Assembly: GCA_016719785.1 (NCBI GenBank)
Contig: JADJYJ010000005.1
Span: 3,395 to 67,394 of the forward strand
From: Candidatus Amarolinea dominans
Lineage (GTDB): Bacteria > Chloroflexota > Anaerolineae > SSC4 > Amarolineaceae
Direction of reading: 5' to 3'
Length of the DNA stretch: 64,000 nucleotides
The notes under the pieces were generated by a model. The model saw only the letters and a program-made list of their open reading frames with translations, was not told the origin of the DNA and ran no database searches. A program made the position numbers and the translations under genes. This document shows positions 34,426-43,068 of this stretch, piece by piece (the stretch's first letter is position 1; each line of letters begins with the position of its first letter).

Positions 34426-36572
34426 ATGCGCGCGTCCACGGCGATGGCGCCCTGACCGGCGGGCATGACCAGCAGCGGGTTGATGTCCAGTTCGCTGATC
34501 TGCGGATGATCCACGGCCATCTGCCCGACGCGCAGCAGGGCATCCACCAGCGCGGCGCGGTCGGCCGGCGGCTGACCGCGCAGGCCGTCGAGCAGGCGCG
34601 CGCCGCGTACCTCGGCGATCATCTCCTCGGCGTCCTGCTGCGTGAGGGGCGCCAGGCGAAAGCTGACGTCGGCCAGCGCTTCGACGTAGATGCCGCCCAG
34701 GCCGAACATGACGAGCGGGCCGAAGGTGGGGTCACGCTGCACGCCGATGATGACCTCCTGCCCGCCGATCAGCATCTTTTGGATGAGGACGCCGCGCACG
34801 TGCGCGCGGGGCTGGCTGGCGCGCGCACGGGCGATGAGCGCCTCGAAGCCGGCGCGGGCGGCAGCCGCGTCGCGCACGTCCAGGAGTACGCCGCCCACAT
34901 CGGTCTTGTGCAGGATGTCTGGGCTGATCAGCTTGAGCGCCACCGGAAAACCGATCGCCTGCGCCATCTGCGCCGCCTCGTCGGTCGTAGTTGCCAGGCC
35001 GGTGGCCGCCACGGCCAGGCCATACGCGGCCAGCAGCGCTTCACTGGCGGCCGCATCGAGAACCTGCTGACCGCCCGCCGTCGCCGCCTGGAATGCCAGG
35101 CGTCGGAGGGCAGCCTCGTCGGCGGTGACTACGCGCAATCCGGTGGGTTGCGTTGCAGGTGGGCGCGCCAGCCAAGCCGCGCGTTGCCAAAGCACGCCGG
35201 CCGCGGACACGGTCTGGTCGGGGAAGACATAGGCCGGGATGCGCGCGGCGTGCGCGGCTCGATTGGCCGCGTCCAGGCTGGCAGCGCCCATCAGGCAGGC
35301 GAGCAGTGGTTTGCCCGGCTGCGCGGCGGCGGACGCGGCGATGGCCTCGACCACGGCCACGGCATCCACCAGGGCCTGCGGCACCAGGATCACGAGCACG
35401 CCATCGCAGTCCGGGTCGGCGAGCATCACCTCCAGGGCGCGGCGATAGTCTGCCGCCTCCGCGCCGCCGAGCAGATCCACCGGGCCGGCCACCTGGGCTT
35501 CGGGGCCAACGGCCTGGCGCAAGGCAAGCTGCGCGGCGGGGCCGGTGCGCGCCAGGTGCAGGCCCGCGGCTTCCAGTTCATCTGCGGCCAGCGCGGCCGG
35601 GCCGCCGGCGTTGGTGAGGATGGCAAAGCGGTTGCCGGCCGGGAGCGGTTGGTAAGTCAACGCCAGCGCACCATGGAACAGGGCTTGAATGGTGGGCGCC
35701 TCGATGACGCCGGTCTGCAGACAGGCGGCGTGAAAAGCCACATGCGCGCCGGCCAGCGCACCCGTGTGCGAGGCGGTGGCAGCCTGTCCGCTGGCGGTGC
35801 GGCCGGCCTTGAGCGCCAACACCGGCTTGACGGCCGCGGCCGCACGGAGGGCATGCACGAAGGCAGGGCCGCCCTTGATATCTTCCAGGTAGAGGGCGAT
35901 AACCTGGCTGTTGTCGTCCGCGGCCAGGAAGGACAGCCACTCGGTTTCGCTGACATCGGCCTGATTGCCGATACTGAGCAGGCGGCTGAAGGCGATGCCG
36001 CGCCGAATGGCCCAGTCAATGATGCCGCCGCAGAGCGCGCCCGATTGGGACAAGAAGGCGATGTGGCCGGAGGGCGGCATGTCCTTGACGAAGGTGGTGT
36101 TGAGCGGGGTGTGCGTGTCCATGATGCCGATGCCGTTGGGGCCGACCAGGCGCATGCCGTAGCGCCGCGCCAGGGCCACCACATCTTCCTCGTGCGCGGC
36201 GCCCTGCGGGCCTGTCTCGCGGAAGCCGCCGGAGATGAGGACGATGGCCTTGATGCCGCGTTGACCGCAGGCTTCGACGGCCGCAAGCACCGCGGCGGCG
36301 GGGATGACCAGCACCGCCAGATCAAGCGGGTCGGGCGCGGCGGCCAGGCTGGGGTAACAGGGCAGGCCGAGGATTTCGTTGGCCTGCGGGTTGATGGGGT
36401 AGACCGGGCCGGGGAAGCGGTGTGCGCCCGTGGCCAGGTTGCGGAGCACGGCGTAGCTGAGCTTGGCCGGGTTGCGGCTGGCGCCCACCACCGCCACCCC
36501 ACGGGGGCGAAAGAAGGGCATGAGGTCCTGGGCGGGCGAAGAGAATGGCGACACGATGGGCTCCTTGGTCAC
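34413..36572 (-). CDS. Acetate-CoA ligase (ADP-forming), fused alpha-beta form
   Basis: A 719-residue single-chain enzyme. Residues 15-110 are a CoA-binding Rossmann domain (GVAVVGASRNPAKLSYAVLR). A succinyl-CoA-ligase-like region follows (ALCGGIIDWAIRRGIAFSRL, SIGNQADV). TASHTGALAG carries the catalytic His, and LTNAGGPAALAADELE the next subdomain. The C-terminal ATP-grasp domain has GFPVALKLISPDILHKTDVG GV and ELDINPLLVMPAGQGAIAVD ARI. It converts acetyl-CoA, ADP and Pi to acetate, CoA and ATP, a fermentative energy step in many anaerobes. The last chromosomal gene before the cassette array. Confidence 0.9.
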   Translation of the reverse strand: MTKEPIVSPFSSPAQDLMPFFRPRGVAVVGASRNPAKLSYAVLRNLATGAHRFPGPVYPINPQANEILGLPCYPSLAAAPDPLDLAVLVIPAAAVLAAVEACGQRGIKAIVLISGGFRETGPQGAAHEEDVVALARRYGMRLVGPNGIGIMDTHTPLNTTFVKDMPPSGHIAFLSQSGALCGGIIDWAIRRGIAFSRLLSIGNQADVSETEWLSFLAADDNSQVIALYLEDIKGGPAFVHALRAAAAVKPVLALKAGRTASGQAATASHTGALAGAHVAFHAACLQTGVIEAPTIQALFHGALALTYQPLPAGNRFAILTNAGGPAALAADELEAAGLHLARTGPAAQLALRQAVGPEAQVAGPVDLLGGAEAADYRRALEVMLADPDCDGVLVILVPQALVDAVAVVEAIAASAAAQPGKPLLACLMGAASLDAANRAAHAARIPAYVFPDQTVSAAGVLWQRAAWLARPPATQPTGLRVVTADEAALRRLAFQAATAGGQQVLDAAASEALLAAYGLAVAATGLATTTDEAAQMAQAIGFPVALKLISPDILHKTDVGGVLLDVRDAAAARAGFEALIARARASQPRAHVRGVLIQKMLIGGQEVIIGVQRDPTFGPLVMFGLGGIYVEALADVSFRLAPLTQQDAEEMIAEVRGARLLDGLRGQPPADRAALVDALLRVGQMAVDHPQISELDINPLLVMPAGQGAIAVDARIILA

Positions 36573-36641
36573 GGAAGCACGAGATCAGGCGCTGTACCTG
36601 CAGCGTCCGGTGGAGCGATGGGTTAGCCGGCGCAAAATGGG

Positions 36642-37232
36642 TTACTGTGCGCGCACATATCGGCAAACCTGCGCGCCCGTGCTGGCTTTGGCTGTCGACT
36701 CCAGCGCGAAGGGTAGTGTCTTTCCGTTCTCAGCGAAGATCGTTTTTCCGCCCCCGAGAACGATCGGTTCGATCGTGAGCAGCAACTCATCAACAAGATC
36801 AGCGGCGAGCAACGATCGGACCATGGTCGCGCTACCATACACGTAGATGTAGCCGCCCGGCCGCGCGCGTAGTTCAGACACCGTCCTCAAGAAGTCGGCG
36901 CCACGAATGATCGTGGTGGGGTTCCATGTCGCATCTTTCTCGGTGAGCGTATCGGAAACCACGTACTTCTGGACGCGATTGATCCAATCGGTGAATGGAT
37001 CTCCTGAGCGACTGGGCCATGCAGCGGCCGAGACCTGATAGGTACGGCGTCCTTGCAAGAGCGCGTCACTCTTTGCAGCGAGTTCGGCGTACATGCCGCC
37101 CATAATCGCCGGGTCAAAGTATTTCATTGACCATCCGCCATGACTGAAGCCGCCGTCGGTGTCCTCGCTAGCTCCCCCTGGAGCTTGTACGACACCGTCG
37201 AGGCTGATGAACTCTGCGATGAGCGTTTTCAT
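36642..37232 (-). CDS. Dihydrofolate reductase / RibD C-terminal family protein (terminal cassette)
   Basis: A 196-residue protein: MKTLIAEFISLDGVVQAPGG (N-terminal strand typical of the 'deaminase-reductase' branch), SDALLQGRRTYQ, KYVVSDTL, YVYGSATMVRSLL and DELLLTIEPIVLGGGKTIF. This is the NADPH-binding fold shared with bacterial bifunctional deaminase-reductases and DHFR. Physiological substrate unknown; trimethoprim resistance is not implied. It is the leftmost cassette gene; 14 bp after its stop is a half attC, so this cassette cannot be excised normally. Confidence 0.8.
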   Translation of the reverse strand: MKTLIAEFISLDGVVQAPGGASEDTDGGFSHGGWSMKYFDPAIMGGMYAELAAKSDALLQGRRTYQVSAAAWPSRSGDPFTDWINRVQKYVVSDTLTEKDATWNPTTIIRGADFLRTVSELRARPGGYIYVYGSATMVRSLLAADLVDELLLTIEPIVLGGGKTIFAENGKTLPFALESTAKASTGAQVCRYVRAQ

Positions 37233-37285
37233 GAAGTCTCCTGATTCTGTGAGTTTATTGAAGTGAGTCAGCGGCCCTCGTGCCG

Positions 37286-37370
37286 GCCCAACGCCAACCG
37301 TCAGCCGCCGGGGCCGCCAATATCGTCAATCAGCCCAGATCCTCCCCGGTCGGTGTACGGAATGTTGGGC
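37286..37370 (-). repeat. attC site, family A (85 bp)
   Basis: GCCCAACGCCAACCGTCAGC ... GTTGGGC. One of 22 family A copies; 5' border of the DHFR-like cassette. Confidence 0.85.
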
Positions 37371-37463
37371 AGCGGCCCCCCAAGCACCACCAGACCGAGC
37401 GGGCCTGAGCAAACCAGCGAGCCATTCCAACCGCCTGCCCATGGACGCCCCGGCCGGGGCTCC

Positions 37464-37550
37464 GCCCAACGCCAACCGTTAGCCGTCGCCGTCTCTACCG
37501 AACCGTCCGCCGCGGCGACTGTCGGCGGTCGGCTGCACGCGGTGTTAGGC
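37464..37550 (-). repeat. attC site, singleton
   Basis: Starts GCCCAACGCCAACCGTTAGC, ends CGGCTGCACGCGGTGTTAGGC in two segments. It is 48 bp beyond the stop of the antitoxin at 37599, as expected for its 3' attC. Confidence 0.8.
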
Positions 37551-37598
37551 CCGCTTGCCCCGAACCCTGACATGTGTGGCTGGTGCATGAGATTGGCT

Positions 37599-37832
37599 TC
37601 ATCCGCCTGGCTGTGACTGAGTCGCTGTCTGGTATCGCCGTTCCTTGATTCCTGCAATCATATCGTCCAAAGTCACACCACTGAACAACTCATCGCGCTC
37701 AGCCGTGTAATCACCATAACCTATGGTAAACTGGCCGACAAAGCGCATCGTGTCGGCCAGGCCAATTTCCCGACACAGCACGTGCAGTGCGGTTTGGGTC
37801 ACTTCGGCCAGCGGCTTTGTCTGTACTACCAT
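37599..37832 (-). CDS. Antitoxin-like partner of the PIN toxin cassette
   Basis: A 77-residue protein: MVVQTKPLAEVTQTALHVLC REIGLADTMRFVGQFTIGYG DYTAERDELFSGVTLDDMIA. ATG 37832 overlaps the toxin stop (ATGGTAG), giving a toxin-first pair. The pattern 'G..D..RF..QF..G.GDYT.ER..L' recurs in small proteins next to PIN genes, so I infer the antitoxin role from context. It shares a cassette with the toxin. Such TA cassettes are known to stabilise large arrays. Confidence 0.6.
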   Translation of the reverse strand: MVVQTKPLAEVTQTALHVLCREIGLADTMRFVGQFTIGYGDYTAERDELFSGVTLDDMIAGIKERRYQTATQSQPGG

Positions 37833-38269
37833 CGTTCAAGCTCTCCTATCAACTCAATTGGCGAAACAACTTTCGTCTTCAACCCCTTGACTCTTCTGGC
37901 GCATTTGAGAAAGCGGTCATCACACGTACAGAGAAAGTCAGCTTGACCCGCCTCGGCTGAGGCCAGATGCAGCGCATCCAGCGGTTTGAACCCCAGACGA
38001 TTCAGCTCTCTGGCGCGCGCTTCGACATCAGGTTCCAAGATCACAAACGATGCAGCTTTCGCCAGAGCTTCCAAAGCATATTCCTGACGGGTCAAGTTCG
38101 GGTTCCGTTCGATCTCGAACACCAACGCTTCCGAGGACAGCAACTCAATGCTCTCCTAGTCACGCAACGCCAAGATCCCCAGAACGGCTTCAGACTCAAG
38201 TAAGACGCGAAGTTGAGTCTTGTTGTCGAGTGGGCGTTGCAGGCTGCACGTATCGAGATAGATCTTCAT
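37826..38269 (-). CDS. PIN-domain toxin in integron cassette (frameshift)
   Basis: It starts MKIYLDTCSLQRPLDNKTQL RV (first catalytic Asp) at 38269. A stop at about 38157 follows ALRD, and the protein continues in another frame as ESIELLSSEALVFEIERNPN ... FKPLDALHLASAEAGQADFL CTCDDRF (acidic residues of the PIN centre) to LIGELERW. One indel near 38150 accounts for the break. About 146 residues. Presumed RNase toxin, paired with the overlapping downstream gene. Confidence 0.7.
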
Positions 38270-38327
38270 GCTTGGAGTATACCACTTGTTGGGGAGAATG
38301 GGAATATGTTTTGCTGATGTCCAAGTA

Positions 38328-38423
38328 GCCCAACGTTCCGGTTCAGCGGCGCTGAGGCCGCCAGGCCGAAGGGACGCGAGCGCCGCAGGCGCGAAGCGCA
38401 CCCGCTGGAACCGGGGGTTGGGC
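38328..38423 (-). repeat. attC site, singleton (96 bp)
   Basis: GCCCAACGTTCCGGTTCAGC ... ccgctggaaccgggGGTTGGGC; strong arms with a GC-rich central hairpin. Confidence 0.85.
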
Positions 38424-38622
38424 GCGTAGGATCAATTCTCAATAACGGCTCATTGCTAAGCCTGTTTTCGACACCCCAATGGGTAGTAGGTCGTCAGGCA
38501 CTTGCCACAAGCCGTCGCGTAGAACGTTTAAGCGAAAACAGGACTGTTCCTACAGGTTGTGTTCGATTTGCCAATGACCACAAGCTGTTGTATGGAAACA
38601 TCTGTTCTATGTCGAAAACAGG
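38424..38622 (-). other. Possible decayed transposase scrap in a cassette tail
   Basis: No intact gene. On the minus strand CGHWQIEHNL then stop, and NVLRDGLWQVPDDLLPIG, recall the tail of DDE transposases (HWxIEN...). Low confidence; otherwise an unexplained 199-bp cassette tail with agcctgttttcgac-type inverted repeats. Confidence 0.25.
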
Positions 38623-39669
38623 CTAAGGTGCTGTCTCCCGAAATACCTGGATACGATTGTTAAGATAATCAACAACGTAAATCCTTCCGTCTGGGCGAAC
38701 CTGGAGGTTACTCGGCTCACGCAATTCCAACTCGCCATCGCCGCTGTCACCCCACTTCAGTATAAAGTGTCCCTCCGGATCGAATTTCTGAATACGGTCG
38801 CCCTTGTATTCTGTCACATATACATTGCCGTTCGGGTCCACTGCCACGCCGTATGGACGGCTGAACTCCCCATCACCTATGCCGGGTCCGCCCCACTTGA
38901 GTAGAAAATGACCTTCGTTATCGAACTTCTGAATACGGTCGTTGCGGTTGTCCGCGACATAGATCTTACCATCCCCATCCATAGCCAGATGAGTTGGATA
39001 AGCGAACTGCCCATCAGCCTGGCCACTACTGCCCCATTTGAGCAGGAACTGGCCTGTGTTGTCGAATTTCTGAATATCCGATCGTTCTTCGTCGCCGACG
39101 TAAAGATTTCCCTGCGCATCGATGAGCAACCCCTCAGGGTACAGGAATTGCCCATCCTCCGTGCCATGACTCCCCCATTGGTTGAGGAACTGACCGTCAC
39201 TGGTGAACTTCTGTATGCGGTAGTTCAAGGTATCCGCGACGTAAACATTTCCCTGGGAATCGGCGGCCACACCTCCGTACCCATCTACGCCATCCAGGAA
39301 GTCGAATTGGCCTGCCTCTGTTCCTTCATTGCCCCATGTGGTGAGGAAATTGCCGTCCGGGTCGAATTTGACAATGCGCTGGTTGTAGCTGTCTATTACA
39401 TAGAAGTTTCCTTGCCCATCGAAAGCAAGATCTGTGGGCAGGCGGAGCGGGTCAGGGCCTGCCGTAATGCTTTGAACAAGTTCAACCGCTGCTGCCTTAG
39501 TTGGTGTTGGCGAGGGGGCAGGGGTGTTTGTTGGAATAGCGGTAAAGGGTGCTGTTGGTTTGAGAGTGGGCGTTGAGGGCGTTGAAATCTGGCCAGGGAA
39601 GCAAGCACTCGTGAGACTGGCCATGCCCAATATAAGAACCGTGATACTGATGATTGTTTTGCTGTTCAT
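38623..39669 (-). CDS. NHL-repeat lipoprotein (beta-propeller)
   Basis: A 348-residue protein. A signal peptide with lipobox (ILGMASLTSAC, lipidated Cys about 23) and a Thr/Pro linker lead into six NHL blades: YVIDSYNQRIVKFDPDGNFL, YVADTLNYRIQKFTSDGQFL, YVGDEERSDIQKFDNTGQFL, YVADNRNDRIQKFDNEGHFL, YVTEYKGDRIQKFDPEGHFI, YVVDYLNNRIQVF. Likely a surface-tethered binding protein. It occupies a 1.3-kb cassette, and its Thr/Pro linker is Chloroflexota-like, hinting at a cassette recruited from a related host. Confidence 0.85.
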   Translation of the reverse strand: MNSKTIISITVLILGMASLTSACFPGQISTPSTPTLKPTAPFTAIPTNTPAPSPTPTKAAAVELVQSITAGPDPLRLPTDLAFDGQGNFYVIDSYNQRIVKFDPDGNFLTTWGNEGTEAGQFDFLDGVDGYGGVAADSQGNVYVADTLNYRIQKFTSDGQFLNQWGSHGTEDGQFLYPEGLLIDAQGNLYVGDEERSDIQKFDNTGQFLLKWGSSGQADGQFAYPTHLAMDGDGKIYVADNRNDRIQKFDNEGHFLLKWGGPGIGDGEFSRPYGVAVDPNGNVYVTEYKGDRIQKFDPEGHFILKWGDSGDGELELREPSNLQVRPDGRIYVVDYLNNRIQVFRETAP

Positions 39670-39718
39670 TTAATTCAGATCCTTATCTCACCTTCTCGAC
39701 TCGTGTAAGGAGCATCGC

Positions 39719-39848
39719 GCCCAACGGTTTGCGTTACCTGCGCTGGGGTGCGCGGCGGAGCGCCGTCCAAACAGAAAAAACTACCAGCGTAAAAAAATGC
39801 TTGAAAATGGCGCAGACTCCCCAGCATCAGGTGCATGCTTTGTTGGGC
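39719..39848 (-). repeat. attC site, family B (130 bp)
   Basis: GCCCAACGGTTTGCGTTACC ... ggtgcatgctttGTTGGGC with a long A-rich centre (aaaaaaatgcttgaaaatgg). Family B also at 41641, 42642, 46195, 53063 and 57637. Confidence 0.88.
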
Positions 39849-39902
39849 GGTCTTTTGGTCTTATCAAGGGTTATTGGCTGACGCCTTCATCACATTCAAT
39901 AA

Positions 39903-40334
39903 CTATGCAAATATTTGCTCTCCAACCCGCACTTCATATAGACAGTTTAAGATAGACCAGCGATCATTGATCTTGACGAGATGGAGATAATCCATGTATG
40001 GATATGAGTAAACTTTTACGGTTGCAATATCACGGAAGACATCAAGAACTACGATTTCAAATGCTTTCTCAGACTCTGGCAAGGCACTGCCGCCTCCATC
40101 ACGAGTAATACCAACCATTGACTCAGCATCGTGAGAATTACTTGGTTGCCAGGTACCCGTTTGCAGGTCGTGCCAAATTGTACGTTTCACAAGTTGAGGA
40201 TGCAAACTGCGCCGCATTTGTTCTGCATTAGCAGTGAACCAGCCTTCAGCGTAATCGCGACTGGCTTCGGTGATAGCTTGGATGTCTTCGGGGGTTGCTT
40301 GTGGGACAGAAGGTATTGCAGAATTATTTTTCAT
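39903..40334 (-). CDS. SnoaL/NTF2-like putative lumazine-binding protein
   Basis: A 143-residue protein from ATG 40334 (aggag upstream). IQAITEASRDYAEGWFTANA EQMRRSLHPQLVKR is the helical start of an NTF2-like fold. Strands VLDVFRDIATVKVYSYPYMD YLHLVKINDRWSILNCLYE close the cone, matching the 'putative lumazine-binding' subgroup. Ligand and role unknown. attC follows 54 bp after the stop. Confidence 0.75.
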   Translation of the reverse strand: MKNNSAIPSVPQATPEDIQAITEASRDYAEGWFTANAEQMRRSLHPQLVKRTIWHDLQTGTWQPSNSHDAESMVGITRDGGGSALPESEKAFEIVVLDVFRDIATVKVYSYPYMDYLHLVKINDRWSILNCLYEVRVGEQIFA

Positions 40335-40432
40335 TATATTATCTCCTAATCGGTTGCTTATCGCTAAATGTGAGGTTAAGGTATTTCATGATTTTGTTCA
40401 TGCTTAACACAGTTTCTCTTTTGCAAGGAGCC

Positions 40433-41142
40433 GCCCAACGCCCTCGGCGTCAGTCGCCGTCCACCAACACAAGTGACAATGGTCAGCCGTAACGCTCAAC
40501 CGGCGCAGCTGGGGCGGTCGGCTGCCCCCCCCTTGTTCATCACAATCCCTACGGCAGAAACGGGACATCGTGTATAATGACCATGGTCAGGCGAGAAGCT
40601 ACAATCGTAACACTCATTGGTATGCAAGAATCCGCGCTGCACCCTGATTCTCGGTCACGAGTGAATCCCACACTGGTGGTAGGCGCCTGTGTATACCACA
40701 CAGATGCCGAACCCCGATGAGTAAGCTACTATATTTTACCTGTGACCGGGCTCGCCTGTCCAATCTATCGTTACTATGTCAATCAACAAGGAGGATCGCT
40801 GCCAGATCGGCACAGTCGCTATGGAATCCACCGGCGTCTACGAACAGTTCCGTGCGCGTGAAGTGAAGAACCTGCAACGCAAAGCCGCCCAGCTTGGCTT
40901 TTCACTCACCCCGCAAGCGGCCTGACACGAGACCGATCAAGCCTACCTGGCCTGTCCCTTGAACTGCGTTCCATCCAGCACGGTTCATCTCTGCGCGCCC
41001 ACAAAACACCTGTTTTTGTTCGAACACGCCCTCTTTTTGCCGCCGCAGCCCGCGATCTACGCCTTTTGCGCACCTTCTTCAGTCACTTCGACACCCCTTG
41101 CCGCCCGCGCCTTGGACCGTTTCTGAGTATGCAGTGTTAGGC
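40433..41142 (-). repeat. attC site split by a decayed IS insertion
   Basis: A left arm beginning GCCCAACGCCCTCGGCGTCA (40433) has no right arm nearby. A bare R' end tgcagtGTTAGGC sits at 41136-41142, directly before the next cassette gene's 3' side. About 600 bp of transposon relics lie between. Whether the two ends belonged to one site is inferred. Confidence 0.45.
40776..40925 (+). pseudogene. Chimeric transposase relic
   Basis: A 49-codon ORF reads QIGTVAMESTGVYEQ, the VAMESTGVY motif of IS110-type transposases. It then reads REVKNLQRKAAQLGFSLTPQ AA and stop, the usual tail of a different DDE transposase. The surrounding 40560-41130 is otherwise non-coding, with gtgtatac-type ends. It shows two IS remnants joined together. 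Confidence 0.4.
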
Positions 41143-41206
41143 GGCACTGTGTAGCGTCTGAAATTGCGTCTTCCTACTCCAACACCAGCACCACCCTCAG
41201 ACAGCG

Positions 41207-41584
41207 TTATTGTGAACCTCGGTCTAGTTCGTTCCGCCATCTTGACCCTACCAGAGTGTCAAGCGCCAGTGCAAGCACTACCCCCACTGCATTGGCCACA
41301 AAGTCGACTGAATCGTACACGTTTGTCATTACACCGAATCCATTCGTAACCTCAAAAAATTCTACGACCAGAAGAGCAATGCCGGCGGTTACTGACCTTC
41401 CATACCTCCAGCCAGAGGTCAAAATCCTAACCACAAAGTATACAGCGAACGAGGCCGAGACGTTGCCACTGTAGCTGTGGATAATCTCCACAAAAGGTCC
41501 AGAGTAATGCCTCTTGAGTACAAGTGCCGCAACGCCCAAGAGGACGAAAAAAACGTTACGCGCCTTGGGTGTCGTCTTGACCAT
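41207..41584 (-). CDS. Small membrane protein (VanZ/DUF2809-like)
   Basis: A 125-residue protein from ATG 41584. Three to four helices: NVFFVLLGVAALVLKRHY, NVSASFAVYFVVRILTSG, VTAGIALLVVEFFEV, and SVDFVANAVGVVLALALDTL V. The 'D-x-x-D-F-x-A-N-x-x-G' loop resembles DUF2809/VanZ-type proteins. The longer ORF start at 41626 lacks a good ribosome site. Function unknown. Confidence 0.6.
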   Translation of the reverse strand: MVKTTPKARNVFFVLLGVAALVLKRHYSGPFVEIIHSYSGNVSASFAVYFVVRILTSGWRYGRSVTAGIALLVVEFFEVTNGFGVMTNVYDSVDFVANAVGVVLALALDTLVGSRWRNELDRGSQ

Positions 41585-41640
41585 CAATGAATCTCCACCA
41601 GCATAAGTTGGGCAAACGCGACTCATCTAGCGGCAGAGCC

Positions 41641-41769
41641 GCCCAACGGTTTGCGTTACCTGCGTGTGGGCGGGCGTGGATTCTGTTTGGGAGCAGGAAA
41701 AACTCGAAGCCAGAAAAATGCTCGAAAATGCCGCAGAATCCCACACGTCAGGTGCACGCTTTGTTGGGC
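41641..41769 (-). repeat. attC site, family B (129 bp)
   Basis: GCCCAACGGTTTGCGTTACC ... ggtgcacgctttGTTGGGC; 33 bp 3' of the methyltransferase stop. Confidence 0.88.
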
Positions 41770-41802
41770 GGCGATTCTTGGGGCAATTTTATTACAGGTT
41801 TT

Positions 41803-42603
41803 TCAGTTTGCCTTTCGCGCTTGGAGCGAAAACAAAAGGGGGACCATTCCATTTTGTTTCGTCAATCGCCATAAGCCATCTTCGCCTTGTACCATGCCAG
41901 AAATTCTTTCACGCAATGTAAAAGGAAATTCATTGAAAGATTCTATTTGTAACCCTGCGCCAATGAGTGCATTGAAAATATCACTGAGACTGTGTTTCCA
42001 GTTGTAACCATAAACTGTCTCATTAGTTTCGGCGGCATAAGAGCCTTGCATTTCGAAACGGAAAGGTTCTTCTGAGAAGAAATATTCGTTTGCTACTTTA
42101 AGTTCAGGTGAATCTGAGTCAAATATATTGGAGAAGGGATGAAATTCGACAATATAAAATATGCCGTCTGGCTTGAGAAAGTGGGCAATGACATCTGCCC
42201 AGCCTTTTAAGTCGCTGAGCCAATTTAGCACTCCATACGAAGTAAAGACGATGTCGAATTGTCTTGTAAGTACATTGGGCAAGTCTAGCAGTTCAGAACA
42301 GATAAAAGTAGCGGGGATGTCAAGTTCAGAACTCAAAGAGCGTGCCAAGTTAATAGATTCATCGGATAAATCTACCCCAACTACATCAGCACCTTCACGC
42401 GCCCAAGAGAGAGTGTCAAGTCCAAAGTGACATTGCAAATGGAGCAATGTCTTGCCTGCAACATTTTTCAGTTCATTATGCTCTACTGGTCGGAGTGTGC
42501 TACCGCCAGATTTGAATTCTGCCACCTTATAAGCGAGTGACTGTTCATGTAAAGGTGTCCACTTATTCCACAGTTGCCGATTTGAATTCAAGTAATCATC
42601 CAT
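41803..42603 (-). CDS. Class I SAM-dependent methyltransferase
   Basis: A 266-residue protein from ATG 42603 (MDDYLNSNRQLWNKWTPLHE). GKTLLHLQCHFGLDTLSWAR EGADVVGVDLS contains motif I and the acidic motif II residue that bind SAM. FDIVFTSYGVLNWLSDLKGW is motif IV and FLKPDGIFYIVEFHPF motif V-VI. This is a Methyltransf_11/25-type small-molecule methyltransferase; substrate unknown. Low GC relative to the host genes suggests foreign origin. Confidence 0.85.
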   Translation of the reverse strand: MDDYLNSNRQLWNKWTPLHEQSLAYKVAEFKSGGSTLRPVEHNELKNVAGKTLLHLQCHFGLDTLSWAREGADVVGVDLSDESINLARSLSSELDIPATFICSELLDLPNVLTRQFDIVFTSYGVLNWLSDLKGWADVIAHFLKPDGIFYIVEFHPFSNIFDSDSPELKVANEYFFSEEPFRFEMQGSYAAETNETVYGYNWKHSLSDIFNALIGAGLQIESFNEFPFTLRERISGMVQGEDGLWRLTKQNGMVPLLFSLQARKAN

Positions 42604-42641
42604 AAAATGTATCCTTCTATTATAAAAATTCTCAGCCAGCC

Positions 42642-42771
42642 GCCCAACGGTTTGCGTTAGTGGTTTGTGGGCGGGACGAGATTCACTCCGAAGATGAGAA
42701 AAAACTCGAAGCCAGAAAAATGCTTGAAAATGCCGCAGAATCCCACCCGTCCACTGCACGCTTTGTTGGGC
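42642..42771 (-). repeat. attC site, family B (130 bp)
   Basis: GCCCAACGGTTTGCGTTAGT ... ccactgcacgctttGTTGGGC. Confidence 0.88.
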
Positions 42772-43068
42772 AACCTGCTTACCAGAACGCTGGCGAAAAA
42801 AAAGACAACACCGTTAACTTGATTGAATTTTACACGCAACTTTGATTTTTACCAGAACCAAAAAAACTGTGACTTATAAAACGCTTGCTGAAAAAAGACT
42901 TTGCTAAACAAACCACAACGAAAATTTTGGGAAAACCAACACAACCAAAAAACGACAACGCCAACGAAACCAATAAAATTTTACAAACTCAACTGACCAG
43001 AACTTTTGCAGAAAACAGATAAGCCGATTTTAGAAACTTTGCCAGACGAAAAAACGACTTTGCTAAAA

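Noticed and set aside
34365..36626. 753-codon plus-strand ORF over the acetate-CoA ligase
   Set aside because: The minus strand encodes all ligase motifs; the plus frame is a codon-bias shadow.
36642..37232. Trimethoprim-resistance dfr cassette
   Set aside because: Sequence is of the RibD C-terminal/deaminase-reductase branch, not DfrA or DfrB; resistance is not supported.
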